This document shows, piece after piece, positions 53,846 through 61,748 of a DNA stretch of 64,000 nt. The stretch is from Mucilaginibacter sp. CSA2-8R. GTDB lineage: Bacteria > Bacteroidota > Bacteroidia > Sphingobacteriales > Sphingobacteriaceae. A program made the position numbers and the translations under genes. The stretch's first letter is position 1, and the number at the start of each line of letters is the position of its first letter. The stretch spans positions 5,022,001 to 5,086,000 of the forward strand of contig NZ_CP152389.1 of the NCBI RefSeq assembly GCF_038806765.1, written 5' to 3'. A model generated the notes under the pieces. It was not told where the DNA came from. It searched no databases and saw only the letters and a list, made by a program, of their open reading frames with translations.

Positions 53846-54775
53846 TTAGTTGTTTAAAAGCGCCAGCACATTTAACCTATCCTGGGCTAATTGGTCTTTT
53901 AACCCGTCTAAAGATGAAAACTTTACATCATACCGCACAAAATGGATAAAGTTCATTTGCAGCACCTGGTGGTAAATATCCCGGTTAAAATCAAATATAT
54001 TTACCTCGATGTTACGCGTCATGCCGTTAATAGTTGGCCGGTGGCCGATGTAGGCCATGCCCTGAAACACTTCGTCGTTTAATTGCACGGTAACTGCGAA
54101 GATACCATCGGCCGGAATGAGCTTGTAATTTTCTTCTACCAGCAAATTTGCTGTTGGGTAACCAATTTGCCGGCCTATCTGGTTGCCGCGTATAACCTTG
54201 CCGGTAATAAAAAAGGGATAACCCAAAAAGTTGTTAGCCTGTTCAATGTCGGCCTTCAACAAAGCTTCGCGTATGCGGGTGGAACTAACGGCCACATGGT
54301 CAATATCCTGTGCAGGTATTTCGATGACCTCAAAGCCGTAAACCGGTGCCGCTTGTTGTAAATCAGACAAACCACCCTGCCGGTCTTTTCCAAACCGGTG
54401 GTCGTAGCCGATGATGATTTGGCGGGTACCTATTTTATTGACTAAAACGTCCCTGATATAAGCCTCGGCAGACTGGTTTGAAAAATCGCGCGAAAAAGGC
54501 GTGATAATTAAATGGTCAACACCCAACTGCTCCAACAAGGCTGCACGCTCGTGTATGGTGGTAATGAGTTTTAAATCCTGGTCTTCGGGATGAATAATCA
54601 TCCGTGGATGCGGGAAAAAAGTAAGAATCACCGTTTCGCCACCGGTTTGCCGGGCTAACTCTTTAAGGCGGGCAATAATCTGCCGGTGCCCCTGGTGTAC
54701 CCCATCAAAGGTACCAATGGTAACTACAGCGTTATCAAGCCGCTGAAAATCGTCGATGTGGTTGTAGATTTTCAT
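53846..54775 (-). CDS. ribF: Bifunctional riboflavin kinase / FAD synthetase
   Basis: The protein has 309 residues. The N-terminal adenylyltransferase domain has TIGTFDGVHQGHRQIIARL and IIGYDHRFGKDRQG, then SSTRIREALLKADI. The riboflavin kinase domain follows (GKVIRGNQIGRQIGYPTANL, ADGIFAVTV, GMAYIGHRPTING). It makes FMN and FAD. Its ATG overlaps the truB stop (ATGA); it is the last gene of the ftsX-DUF3098-uppP-truB-ribF group. Confidence 0.97.
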   Translation of the reverse strand: MKIYNHIDDFQRLDNAVVTIGTFDGVHQGHRQIIARLKELARQTGGETVILTFFPHPRMIIHPEDQDLKLITTIHERAALLEQLGVDHLIITPFSRDFSNQSAEAYIRDVLVNKIGTRQIIIGYDHRFGKDRQGGLSDLQQAAPVYGFEVIEIPAQDIDHVAVSSTRIREALLKADIEQANNFLGYPFFITGKVIRGNQIGRQIGYPTANLLVEENYKLIPADGIFAVTVQLNDEVFQGMAYIGHRPTINGMTRNIEVNIFDFNRDIYHQVLQMNFIHFVRYDVKFSSLDGLKDQLAQDRLNVLALLNN

Positions 54776-55533
54776 AAAGCCCCTCCTAAATCCTCCCCGG
54801 TAGGGAGGACTTCCTGCTGGGATTGTTTTTCCTTCAACCCTCTAATCAAACCAACCAATTCCATCACTTCCCAGGCATCTGCTACCTTAAAATTACCGCT
54901 TCGGGTACGACGCAGTCTTGACAGGTATGCTCCGCTATTAACGTATTTACCAAAATCATGAACCAACGAACGTATATAAGTACCCTTACTGCATACTACC
55001 CTAAAGTCAACTTCCGGGAGTTCGATACGAGTCAGTTCAAATTCGGTTATGGTGATGGTGCGCAATCTTAATTCAACATCTTCGCCGCGCCGTGCCTTTT
55101 CGTACAGGCGTTCGCCGTTAATTTTGATGGCAGAATGCGCTGGCGGATATTGTTGTATTTCGCCAATGAATTGTGCGCAGGCCTCTTTTAAGTATTGCTC
55201 ATTCAAGTGAGTAATATCGAAAGTTTCGTCGGGCTCGGTTTCCATGTCGTACGAGGGCGTGGTCGCTCCCAATACCATGGTGCCGGTGTATTCTTTCTCT
55301 TCGGCCTGAAAGCTGTCAATCTGCTTGGTCATTTTGCCGGTGCATACAATGAGCAAACCGGTAGCCAGCGGGTCGAGGGTACCGGCATGGCCTACTTTAA
55401 GTTTAAGCGGCTTAAATGCGTTGCGCACCTTGCCTACGATATCAAAGCTGGTCCAGCGGTAAGGCTTATTAATTAACAGCAGTTCGCCGGCTGCAAAATC
55501 AAAGTCTTTATGTTTAGCGTGTAAATCGTTCAA
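54772..55533 (-). CDS. truB: tRNA pseudouridine(55) synthase
   Basis: The protein has 253 residues. Catalytic Asp in GHAGTLDPLATGLL; other blocks are YTGTMVLGATTPSYDMETEP, KINGERLYEKARRGEDVELR and CSKGTYIRSLVHDFGK. The body ends near VGLIRGLKEKQ. The last 13 residues (EVLPTGEDLGGAL) are encoded by a G/C-rich palindrome of the REP-like type (54778-54812), which also sets the stop/start overlap with ribF. Confidence 0.96.
   Translation of the reverse strand: MNDLHAKHKDFDFAAGELLLINKPYRWTSFDIVGKVRNAFKPLKLKVGHAGTLDPLATGLLIVCTGKMTKQIDSFQAEEKEYTGTMVLGATTPSYDMETEPDETFDITHLNEQYLKEACAQFIGEIQQYPPAHSAIKINGERLYEKARRGEDVELRLRTITITEFELTRIELPEVDFRVVCSKGTYIRSLVHDFGKYVNSGAYLSRLRRTRSGNFKVADAWEVMELVGLIRGLKEKQSQQEVLPTGEDLGGAL
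54776..54814. repeat. REP-like palindrome forming the end of truB
   Basis: AAAGCCCCTCC, a short stretch, then CCTCCC-CGGTA-GGGAGG hairpin and ACTT. The design (AAGCCCC... plus G/C hairpin) is shared with the units at 27935, 28013 and 60638. It overlaps the coding 3' end of truB. Confidence 0.55.
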
Positions 55534-55593
55534 CGTGTACTCAATAAAGGCACAAAGGTAACGAATAGTGCCAAGATTTGTTAATTAACCAAA

Positions 55594-55620
55594 AAGGCCC
55601 GTCTTTTTACAAGACAAGCC
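55594..55620 (-). terminator. Hairpin between uppP and truB
   Basis: On the minus strand GGCTTGTCTT and AAGACGGGCC pair imperfectly, followed by TTTTT. It may reduce readthrough from uppP into truB. Confidence 0.55.
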
Positions 55621-55649
55621 TCAAATCATAATATATTACCAGGTCAGTT

Positions 55650-56444
55650 TTATATCATTTCCAGGTTATGCCCAGTCATGTATAAGCCAATAATAATGGC
55701 ACCCACAATAATGCGGTACCAGCCAAACAGTACAAACCCTTTACGCTGTAAAAAAGTAATGAAGCTGCGGATAGCCAGTAAGGCTACTATAAAAGCTATT
55801 ACGTTACCAATAGCCAGTAACTTTATTTCTTCGCCGGTAATGGCATGGCCTTCTTTGTAAAAGTCGAGCAGTTTTTTTGCCGTAGCGGCAAACATAGTAG
55901 GCACCGCTAAAAAGAATGAAAACTCGGCAGCGGCCTTACGGCTTAACTTTTGCGTCATACCACCCACAATAGTAGCTGCCGAACGCGATGTGCCTGGAAT
56001 CATGGCGATACACTGAAAAAAACCGATTTTTAACGCTGTCAAGTAGTCTACCTCATCTTCGTTATCAATTTTAGGGTTATTGAACCACTTATCAACAAAT
56101 AACAGGATAATGCCACCTACAAACAAAGTAATACCTACGGTAAGCGCACTTTCAAGCAGCTGATCAATCTTTTTGCTGAAAAGCAAACCGAATATAGCAG
56201 CAGGAATAAAGGCAACCACCAGCTTAATGTAAAACTCGACGGACCGGAAAAAGCGCTTGAAATACAGCACTACAACCGATAAGATAGCACCTAACTGGAT
56301 AGCAACGGTAAATAGCTTAACAAAATCATTATTGGCAATACCCATTGCCGATGAAGCGATAATCATGTGGCCGGTGGATGATACCGGCAAAAACTCTGTC
56401 AGGCCCTCAATAATGGCCAGGATAATAGCATGGATCAGGTTCAT
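55650..56444 (-). CDS. uppP: Undecaprenyl-diphosphate phosphatase
   Basis: The protein has 264 residues, polytopic, with the BacA/UppP motifs EGLTEFLPVSSTGHMII (residues 14-30) and PGTSRSAATIVGGM, which contain the active-site residues. It recycles the lipid carrier of cell-wall and O-antigen synthesis. Its start overlaps the stop of the DUF3098 gene. Confidence 0.97.
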   Translation of the reverse strand: MNLIHAIILAIIEGLTEFLPVSSTGHMIIASSAMGIANNDFVKLFTVAIQLGAILSVVVLYFKRFFRSVEFYIKLVVAFIPAAIFGLLFSKKIDQLLESALTVGITLFVGGIILLFVDKWFNNPKIDNEDEVDYLTALKIGFFQCIAMIPGTSRSAATIVGGMTQKLSRKAAAEFSFFLAVPTMFAATAKKLLDFYKEGHAITGEEIKLLAIGNVIAFIVALLAIRSFITFLQRKGFVLFGWYRIIVGAIIIGLYMTGHNLEMI

Positions 56445-56713
56445 GCCTCGGGCGCTGTTTTTTTCATGATGGCGTAAAAGCCTAATCCAAAACCAGCCAG
56501 TACCACCAGCGGCGCTACTACAATTTTAGTGTTGCTGTAAATATCGGTAGTGCCCGACATGATAACAAAGCCGATAGCTACAATCAGTACACTAAGGGCC
56601 AGTAACTGGTAATTAGCTTTTCCAAATACAAACCTCACCGGGGTTTGCTGCTTAGCTTCCGTAGCAGACAGTATGGGTCTGCTTACGTAAGGCTTATCTT
56701 GTTTTTGTGCCAT
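56441..56713 (-). CDS. DUF3098-family small membrane protein
   Basis: The protein has 90 residues: a polar N-terminus, then two membrane segments (ANYQLLALSVLIVAIGFVIM and IVVAPLVVLAGFGLGFYAIM). FGKANYQLL and GFVIMSGTTD are typical of DUF3098. Always found between ftsX and uppP in Bacteroidota; a role in cell envelope or division is inferred from that. Confidence 0.92.
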   Translation of the reverse strand: MAQKQDKPYVSRPILSATEAKQQTPVRFVFGKANYQLLALSVLIVAIGFVIMSGTTDIYSNTKIVVAPLVVLAGFGLGFYAIMKKTAPEA

Positions 56714-56721
56714 AAATATCG

Positions 56722-57600
56722 TTATCTGTAAAGTTGATATATTTTTAATCGTAAAAAGCGGTTCACGGCCAGGAAGGTACTGAAGCCGGCTATAAATATG
56801 CCCAGGGCTGTCAGTCCTAAAAACACCACCACAAACTCAAACGGATTTTGCAGTACCACCAAATCAGGAATTTGCCGGTAAGCCAAGTATAAAATACCTA
56901 CCAGTAAAATAATAGCAATTAAAGCACCCAGTAAACCATGCCATATACCATACAGCAAAAAGGGCTTACGTATAAAGGCTTTAGTGGCCCCAACTAATTG
57001 CATTGATTTAATTAAAAAGCGTTGCGAGTAAATAGCCAGCCTGATGGTATTGTTGATTAGGGCCACCGAAACAACCACAAAGATGCTGGCAAAGGCCAGT
57101 ATAACTAAGCTGATGGCCGTTAAATTCTTATTCATCTGCTCTACCAGCGATTGCTGATACTTTACCTCTTTAACTAACGGATTTTTTCGCAGGTCGGTGG
57201 CAAAGCGAGTCAGGTCGGCATTGTTGGCATAATCAGCCTTCATATATACGTCGATGGATTGCGATAGCGGGTTTACACCCAAAAATTTCACAAAATCTTC
57301 GCCCAGGTCTTTTTGCAGGTTACGGGCTGCCAGCTCTTTACTCACATACTGGGTGCGTTTTACGTAACGGTTGTTATCCAGTTCGCGCTGAAACTGCAAC
57401 ACGTCGGTTTCGCGGGCACCCTCGTCTACAAACACATTTACCACCATATTTTCTTTAATATAGCGCGACAAATTGTTGGCATGTACCAAAATAAGCCCCA
57501 GCATACCCACCATCAGCAACACCATAGCAATTCCAAAAACCGTTGAAATATAAATGGCTTTTGTTTTTTTGGCGGCCGTACTTGCTTCAAATTCTTCCAT
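56722..57600 (-). CDS. ftsX: Cell division permease FtsX
   Basis: The protein has 292 residues from the ATG at 57600 (MEEFEASTAAKKTKAIYIST). Four membrane segments and an external loop after the first one (VVNVFVDEGARETDVLQFQR ... YVSKELAARNLQKDLGEDFV) are the FtsX layout. It pairs with FtsE to control peptidoglycan hydrolases at the septum; ftsE is not adjacent, which is usual for this phylum. First gene of the group. Confidence 0.95.
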   Translation of the reverse strand: MEEFEASTAAKKTKAIYISTVFGIAMVLLMVGMLGLILVHANNLSRYIKENMVVNVFVDEGARETDVLQFQRELDNNRYVKRTQYVSKELAARNLQKDLGEDFVKFLGVNPLSQSIDVYMKADYANNADLTRFATDLRKNPLVKEVKYQQSLVEQMNKNLTAISLVILAFASIFVVVSVALINNTIRLAIYSQRFLIKSMQLVGATKAFIRKPFLLYGIWHGLLGALIAIILLVGILYLAYRQIPDLVVLQNPFEFVVVFLGLTALGIFIAGFSTFLAVNRFLRLKIYQLYR

Positions 57601-57791
57601 ATCGTACCTGTTGGGTTGCGAAATTAACAAACACTGCTTAAAGGTAAAACTTTGTTGTTGATAAATGTGATTTATATGTTACTGCCTAAAGCGCTTTTAA
57701 CAATATTTAACTACTACGCCTGTTTATTAACCCTTATTGCATATACATAAACAAAGGTTAGTAAACTACTGTTACCCATAAAACAAAAGGT

Positions 57792-58031
57792 ATGACTACA
57801 CCAGCAAACTCACATCAAAAACCATCGCCTTCTGATACACCGACGGAAAGACCTGACGATAACGGCAACAAAGCAGTAAAGAAACAAGAAGACGAGCAAT
57901 ACAACCAGGATAATGCAGATTTTGGCAACGTAGCTAAAAAGCACGAAGAAGACGAAGAACCGGTTAAGCCTATCAAAACACCGCCCGACGAGTTCCAGGA
58001 CCCGGAGAAGGACAACCCGCCGGTGAGATAA
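57792..58031 (+). CDS. Small hydrophilic, probably disordered protein (79 aa)
   Basis: Almost entirely charged and polar with many Pro, Asp, Glu and Lys (KPSPSDTPTERPDDNGNKAV). There is no hydrophobic core, so it is likely unstructured. Its clear amino-acid bias and start after a normal intergenic gap support a real gene. Function unknown; similar small acidic proteins in this group are sometimes stress related, but nothing here shows that. Confidence 0.6.
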   Translation: MTTPANSHQKPSPSDTPTERPDDNGNKAVKKQEDEQYNQDNADFGNVAKKHEEDEEPVKPIKTPPDEFQDPEKDNPPVR

Positions 58032-58049
58032 CAGTGGGGATTAGATTCA

Positions 58050-58154
58050 AGAATATAGAGTCAGGAATTGAGAAAAAATACAGCAATCCAGTGTGTCTTT
58101 ATTTTAAGAACTAAAAACGAAAATTCTTAGTCTGTATTCTTGACTCTATATTCT
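58050..58154. repeat. Intergenic inverted repeat
   Basis: A 19-base unit at 58050-58068 (AGAATATAGAGTCAGGAAT) recurs inverted at 58136-58154 with one mismatch; related TATA-C-T words follow to 58175. No gene lies between. It may be a short mobile or folding repeat. Confidence 0.5.
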
Positions 58155-58183
58155 ATACTTCAAAAAAACTCTATACTCCAAAA

Positions 58184-59983
58184 TCAGCGCTCAATACCAG
58201 CAGAGTTAAACTGTAAGTCATAAAGTTTACGGTAGTAGCCGCCCTCGATGCGTAATAGTTCCTGGTGAGAGCCCATTTCTTTGATTTCGCCGTGATCAAG
58301 CACAATGATTTTGTCGGCTTTCTGTATGGTAGATAAGCGGTGGGCAATCACAATGGCCGTACGCCCCTCCATCAAGCGGTCGATGGCATTTTGAATGAGA
58401 ATCTCGGTTTCAGTATCTACCGAAGAAGTTGCCTCATCAAGCACTAATATAGCCGGATTATAAACCAAAGCCCGCACAAACGAAATTAGCTGCGCCTGCC
58501 CTGCCGAAAGCGTGGCACCGCGTTCCATTACATTATAATCGTAGCCACCGGGTAATCGTTCAATAAACTCATGTGCGCCAACATTTTTTGCTGCTTCTAC
58601 CACTTGAGCAGGGGTAATAGCCGGATTGTTCAAGCTAATATTATTGGCAATGGTGTCAGAAAACAAAAATACATCCTGTATTACCGTAGCAATCTGCGAG
58701 CGCAGGTAACGCAGTTCGTATTGCTGCAAATCAACGCCGTCAATTTGTACACTGCCCTGGCCAATCTCGTAAAAACGGTTCAGGATATTGATGGTAGATG
58801 ATTTTCCGGCACCGGTAGCGCCCACTAAAGCCAGCGTTTCACCAGGCTGTACGGTAAAGCTGATATTTTTGAGTACCCAGTTATCATCAATATAGGCAAA
58901 CCAAACGTTTTTAAACTCAATTTGCCCGCGTAGCATACCTGCTTGTATGGTACCGGTGTTAGGTGCCACCTCGTCAGTATCCAGCACTTTAAAAATACGG
59001 TCGGCACCTACCATACCCATCTGCAGGGTATTAAATTTGTCGGCCAATTGCCTGATGGGCCTGAAAAGCAGGTTAAGTAACGTAATAAAAGCCAGTATTT
59101 TGCCCGGTGTAATTCCCTGCCGATCGGCCGTGATAGAGGCCAGTTGCTGATCGCTCAAAATGCGCTTGCAGCCATACCAAACCAGCAAACCGATAGAAGC
59201 AGCCACAAAAATTTCGACCACCGGAAAAAAGATAGAGTAATACCAGTTGGAGCGGATGTTGGCATCGCGATATTTCTCGTTAACCGCTTTAAACTTGCGC
59301 ATCTCCTGCGCCTCGCGCGAGAAATATTGGATGATGCTGATGCCCGAAATATGTTCCTGCAAAAAAGTATTGAGCTGAGCCACATGGGTACGCACATCCT
59401 GAAAAGAAGACTTGATAGCTTCTTTAAAAATATAAGTGGCAGCCAGCAAAAAAGGCAAAGGAATTAGTGTAATGAGCGACAGTTTCCAGTCTTGTATCAT
59501 CATATACACCACAATAGAAACCACCAGCAGTAAATCGCCGGCGATAGAGATCAACCCTTCCGAAAATATATCGGCAATCGTTTCCAGGTCAGACACGGTA
59601 CGAGTAATGAGCATACCTATTGGTGTGCGATCAAAGTACCGCAGCCGCAAGCTCATAATGTGTTGAAATACATGGATGCGTAAATCGCGGATAACCGACT
59701 GCCCCAAGGCATTGGTTAAATAAGTTTGATAGTACTGGGCAGCGGTTTGTACAGCCAGCAAGCTCACCATCAGCCCTACAATCATCACCAGGCCATTGTA
59801 ATTACCGGCCAGAATGTATTTGTCTAACCCTATTTCCATTAATATAGGTTGCGCCAAAGTGATGACCGCTAAAAAAATGGTTAAAAGAGCAGCAATTACA
59901 AACGTACGGTTGTAAGGCTTTACATACTGCATAATGCGCAGCAGTAATTTCCAATCAATCGCTTTTCCGGTTACCTGAGACAT
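58184..59983 (-). CDS. ABC exporter with fused membrane and ATPase domains (MsbA-like)
   Basis: The protein has 599 residues. Six membrane segments in residues 25-330 are followed by an ATPase domain: Walker A GATGAGKSST, Q-loop VIQDVFLFSD, signature LSAGQAQLISFVRAL, Walker B ILVLDEATSSVD and H-loop AHRLSTIQ. The signature reads LSAGQ in place of LSGGQ. It probably exports a lipid or a drug-like molecule. Single gene next to truA. Confidence 0.95.
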   Translation of the reverse strand: MSQVTGKAIDWKLLLRIMQYVKPYNRTFVIAALLTIFLAVITLAQPILMEIGLDKYILAGNYNGLVMIVGLMVSLLAVQTAAQYYQTYLTNALGQSVIRDLRIHVFQHIMSLRLRYFDRTPIGMLITRTVSDLETIADIFSEGLISIAGDLLLVVSIVVYMMIQDWKLSLITLIPLPFLLAATYIFKEAIKSSFQDVRTHVAQLNTFLQEHISGISIIQYFSREAQEMRKFKAVNEKYRDANIRSNWYYSIFFPVVEIFVAASIGLLVWYGCKRILSDQQLASITADRQGITPGKILAFITLLNLLFRPIRQLADKFNTLQMGMVGADRIFKVLDTDEVAPNTGTIQAGMLRGQIEFKNVWFAYIDDNWVLKNISFTVQPGETLALVGATGAGKSSTINILNRFYEIGQGSVQIDGVDLQQYELRYLRSQIATVIQDVFLFSDTIANNISLNNPAITPAQVVEAAKNVGAHEFIERLPGGYDYNVMERGATLSAGQAQLISFVRALVYNPAILVLDEATSSVDTETEILIQNAIDRLMEGRTAIVIAHRLSTIQKADKIIVLDHGEIKEMGSHQELLRIEGGYYRKLYDLQFNSAGIER

Positions 59984-60078
59984 AGTTTATCTTTACACTG
60001 TATTGTTGCTACAAGAGGCATCCCCTTCAACAACACTGATCTGATTTTTCATTGCAATAATTTAATTCAACAGCAAAA

Positions 60079-60885
60079 TTACAAATACGGATATTTTACT
60101 TGGGTTAAATACAATCCGCACGCCGGAACCGAAGTGCCTGCATTACTACGGTTCTTGCTTTCAATAATTTGCCTGATTCGTTCAGGCGCAATTTCGTGCC
60201 GACCTACCATTATACAGGTCCCCACGATAGCCCTCACCATGTTACGCAAAAAACGGTCGGCCGAGATATGAAACACCAGGCTATCACCATGATCTATCCA
60301 CTCGGCACGACTAATTTTACAGTTATTAGTAAACACCTGCGTGTTTGATTTGCTAAAACAGCTAAAATCATTATACTCCAGCAAAATGGCGGCTGCTGCA
60401 TTCATGGCCATAACATCCAGCCTGCCTTTAATAAGCCACGAATAGTTTTGCTTAAACGGATCCTTCAAAAAATGCAGATGATACTCGTAAGACCGCAAAG
60501 TAGCATCAAAACGGGCATGAGCATCAGTATGTACCGGCACAATCCGCTTCACTGCAATATCATGCGGCAACAACGCATTCAAAGCCTCCAGCCTAAGTTT
60601 GGGTTTTTTTACTAAATCCTGTTCCGCCTGCAAATCAACTCCTGGGACCCCTTCAGGGAGCTGGGGGATTTGAGATACCTGCACATCAATATGCACAAAC
60701 AACTGCCGGGCATGCACGCCCGTGTCGGTGCGGCCGGCACCTGTAGTTTCTACCGGCTGCCTTAATAAAATAGCCAGGGCTTCGTTTAGCTTTTGTTGTA
60801 CTGTGATGGCGTTAGGTTGTAACTGCCAGCCATGGTAACGGGTACCGTCATAAGCTAATTCTAAAAAATAACGTTGTAAAGCCAC
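60079..60885 (-). CDS. truA: tRNA pseudouridine(38-40) synthase
   Basis: The protein has 268 residues. Catalytic Asp in GAGRTDTGVHA (residues 49-59); other blocks are LELAYDGTRYHGWQLQPN, NALLPHDIAVKRI, FDATLRSYEYHL, FSCFSKSN and DRFLRNMVRAIVGT. Between FVHIDV and LRLEALNALLP there are about 30 extra residues (QIPQLPEGVPGVDLQ ...). They come from a REP-like palindrome (60638-60674) lying in frame. Confidence 0.96.
   Translation of the reverse strand: MALQRYFLELAYDGTRYHGWQLQPNAITVQQKLNEALAILLRQPVETTGAGRTDTGVHARQLFVHIDVQVSQIPQLPEGVPGVDLQAEQDLVKKPKLRLEALNALLPHDIAVKRIVPVHTDAHARFDATLRSYEYHLHFLKDPFKQNYSWLIKGRLDVMAMNAAAAILLEYNDFSCFSKSNTQVFTNNCKISRAEWIDHGDSLVFHISADRFLRNMVRAIVGTCIMVGRHEIAPERIRQIIESKNRSNAGTSVPACGLYLTQVKYPYL
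60638..60674. repeat. REP-like palindrome inside truA
   Basis: On the minus strand AAATCCCCCAGC, TCCCTGAAGGGG and TCCCAGGAGTT. CTCCCTGAAGGGG forms a hairpin like those of the other units. It keeps the truA frame open and encodes the insert of the TruA protein. Confidence 0.55.
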
Positions 60886-60943
60886 AGCAGCAAAGTTAAG
60901 AAACGCCTACACAAGGTTACGTCATTATTTAGGCAAACAATTT

Positions 60944-60951
60944 TATATTTG
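60944..60951 (+). promoter_or_regulatory. -7 box of the Bacteroidota type before the DUF4293 gene
   Basis: TATATTTG matches TAnnTTTG, 20 bases before the ATG at 60972. Confidence 0.5.
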
Positions 60952-60971
60952 CAGCACTATTATTATCAGTT

Positions 60972-61439
60972 ATGATACAACGTGTACAAAGTGTATATCT
61001 TTTTTTGGCCAGCCTGGCTATTTTTGCTCTTTATGTGGTTACTATAGCCAACAATGTATATCTCAACGGTATCCCAACCAGCATCAAAGTAACTGGCTTG
61101 TTTCAGGATATTAACGGTGCTCAAAGCCATATACAAAGCTTTGTAGCACTTACTGTGGTTACTGCATTGGTTGCGTTAATTCCTTTGGCTGCTGTATTTA
61201 TGTTTCGCAATCGTAAGCAACAGGTAACACTTTGCTACAGTGCAGTACTGGTAATTATAGGCCATAGCTTTTGGCTGGCACAAACGGTAAAAAAAGCAAC
61301 CGGCGGCATAAACTTAGGCACCAACAACTTTGGAGTGGGTTTATTTTTACCACCTATTGCCATACTGCTTATTTTTTTGGCTATAAAGGCGATAAAACGA
61401 GATGATGCACTGGTGCGCTCGGCCGACAGACTTCGCTAA
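60972..61439 (+). CDS. DUF4293-family membrane protein
   Basis: The protein has 155 residues with four membrane segments. It starts MIQRVQSVYLFLASLAIFAL, the DUF4293 signature, and contains FMFRNRKQQVTLCYSAVL and the end RDDALVRSADRLR. Function unknown; often close to truA or rho in this phylum. Confidence 0.92.
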   Translation: MIQRVQSVYLFLASLAIFALYVVTIANNVYLNGIPTSIKVTGLFQDINGAQSHIQSFVALTVVTALVALIPLAAVFMFRNRKQQVTLCYSAVLVIIGHSFWLAQTVKKATGGINLGTNNFGVGLFLPPIAILLIFLAIKAIKRDDALVRSADRLR

Positions 61440-61463
61440 CATTTAATTTTAATTATATTAGCT

Positions 61464-61493
61464 AAACGCCATGCAGCCATGCATGGCGTTTTT
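61464..61493 (+). terminator. Terminator of the DUF4293 gene
   Basis: AAACGCCATGC and GCATGGCGTTT are perfect arms around AGCCAT, followed by TT. Confidence 0.8.
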
Positions 61494-61699
61494 ATTTCTT
61501 ATAAGAATTTTAAAAGTTATATAGTTCGTTACAACTGCTCACTTTTGCCGGCTGCAATTGCCGTTAAGTTTTAGCATAAGTACAAAGCATTTTACTAGAA
61601 TACAACTTTTTGATTTTCAGTTATAAAAGACCATACATCTTTCATATATCACTTTAATCTCATTTTAAAATGCCTATCTAAAAACAGCTTAATTTTTCG

Positions 61700-61707
61700 T
61701 ACATTTG
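61700..61707 (+). promoter_or_regulatory. -7 box of the Bacteroidota type before the DEAD-box helicase gene
   Basis: TACATTTG matches TAnnTTTG, 42 bases before the ATG at 61749. Confidence 0.5.
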
Positions 61708-61748
61708 CACCCGATTTGGCGATGTTGCCGAATTCGTTATTTTAATTC

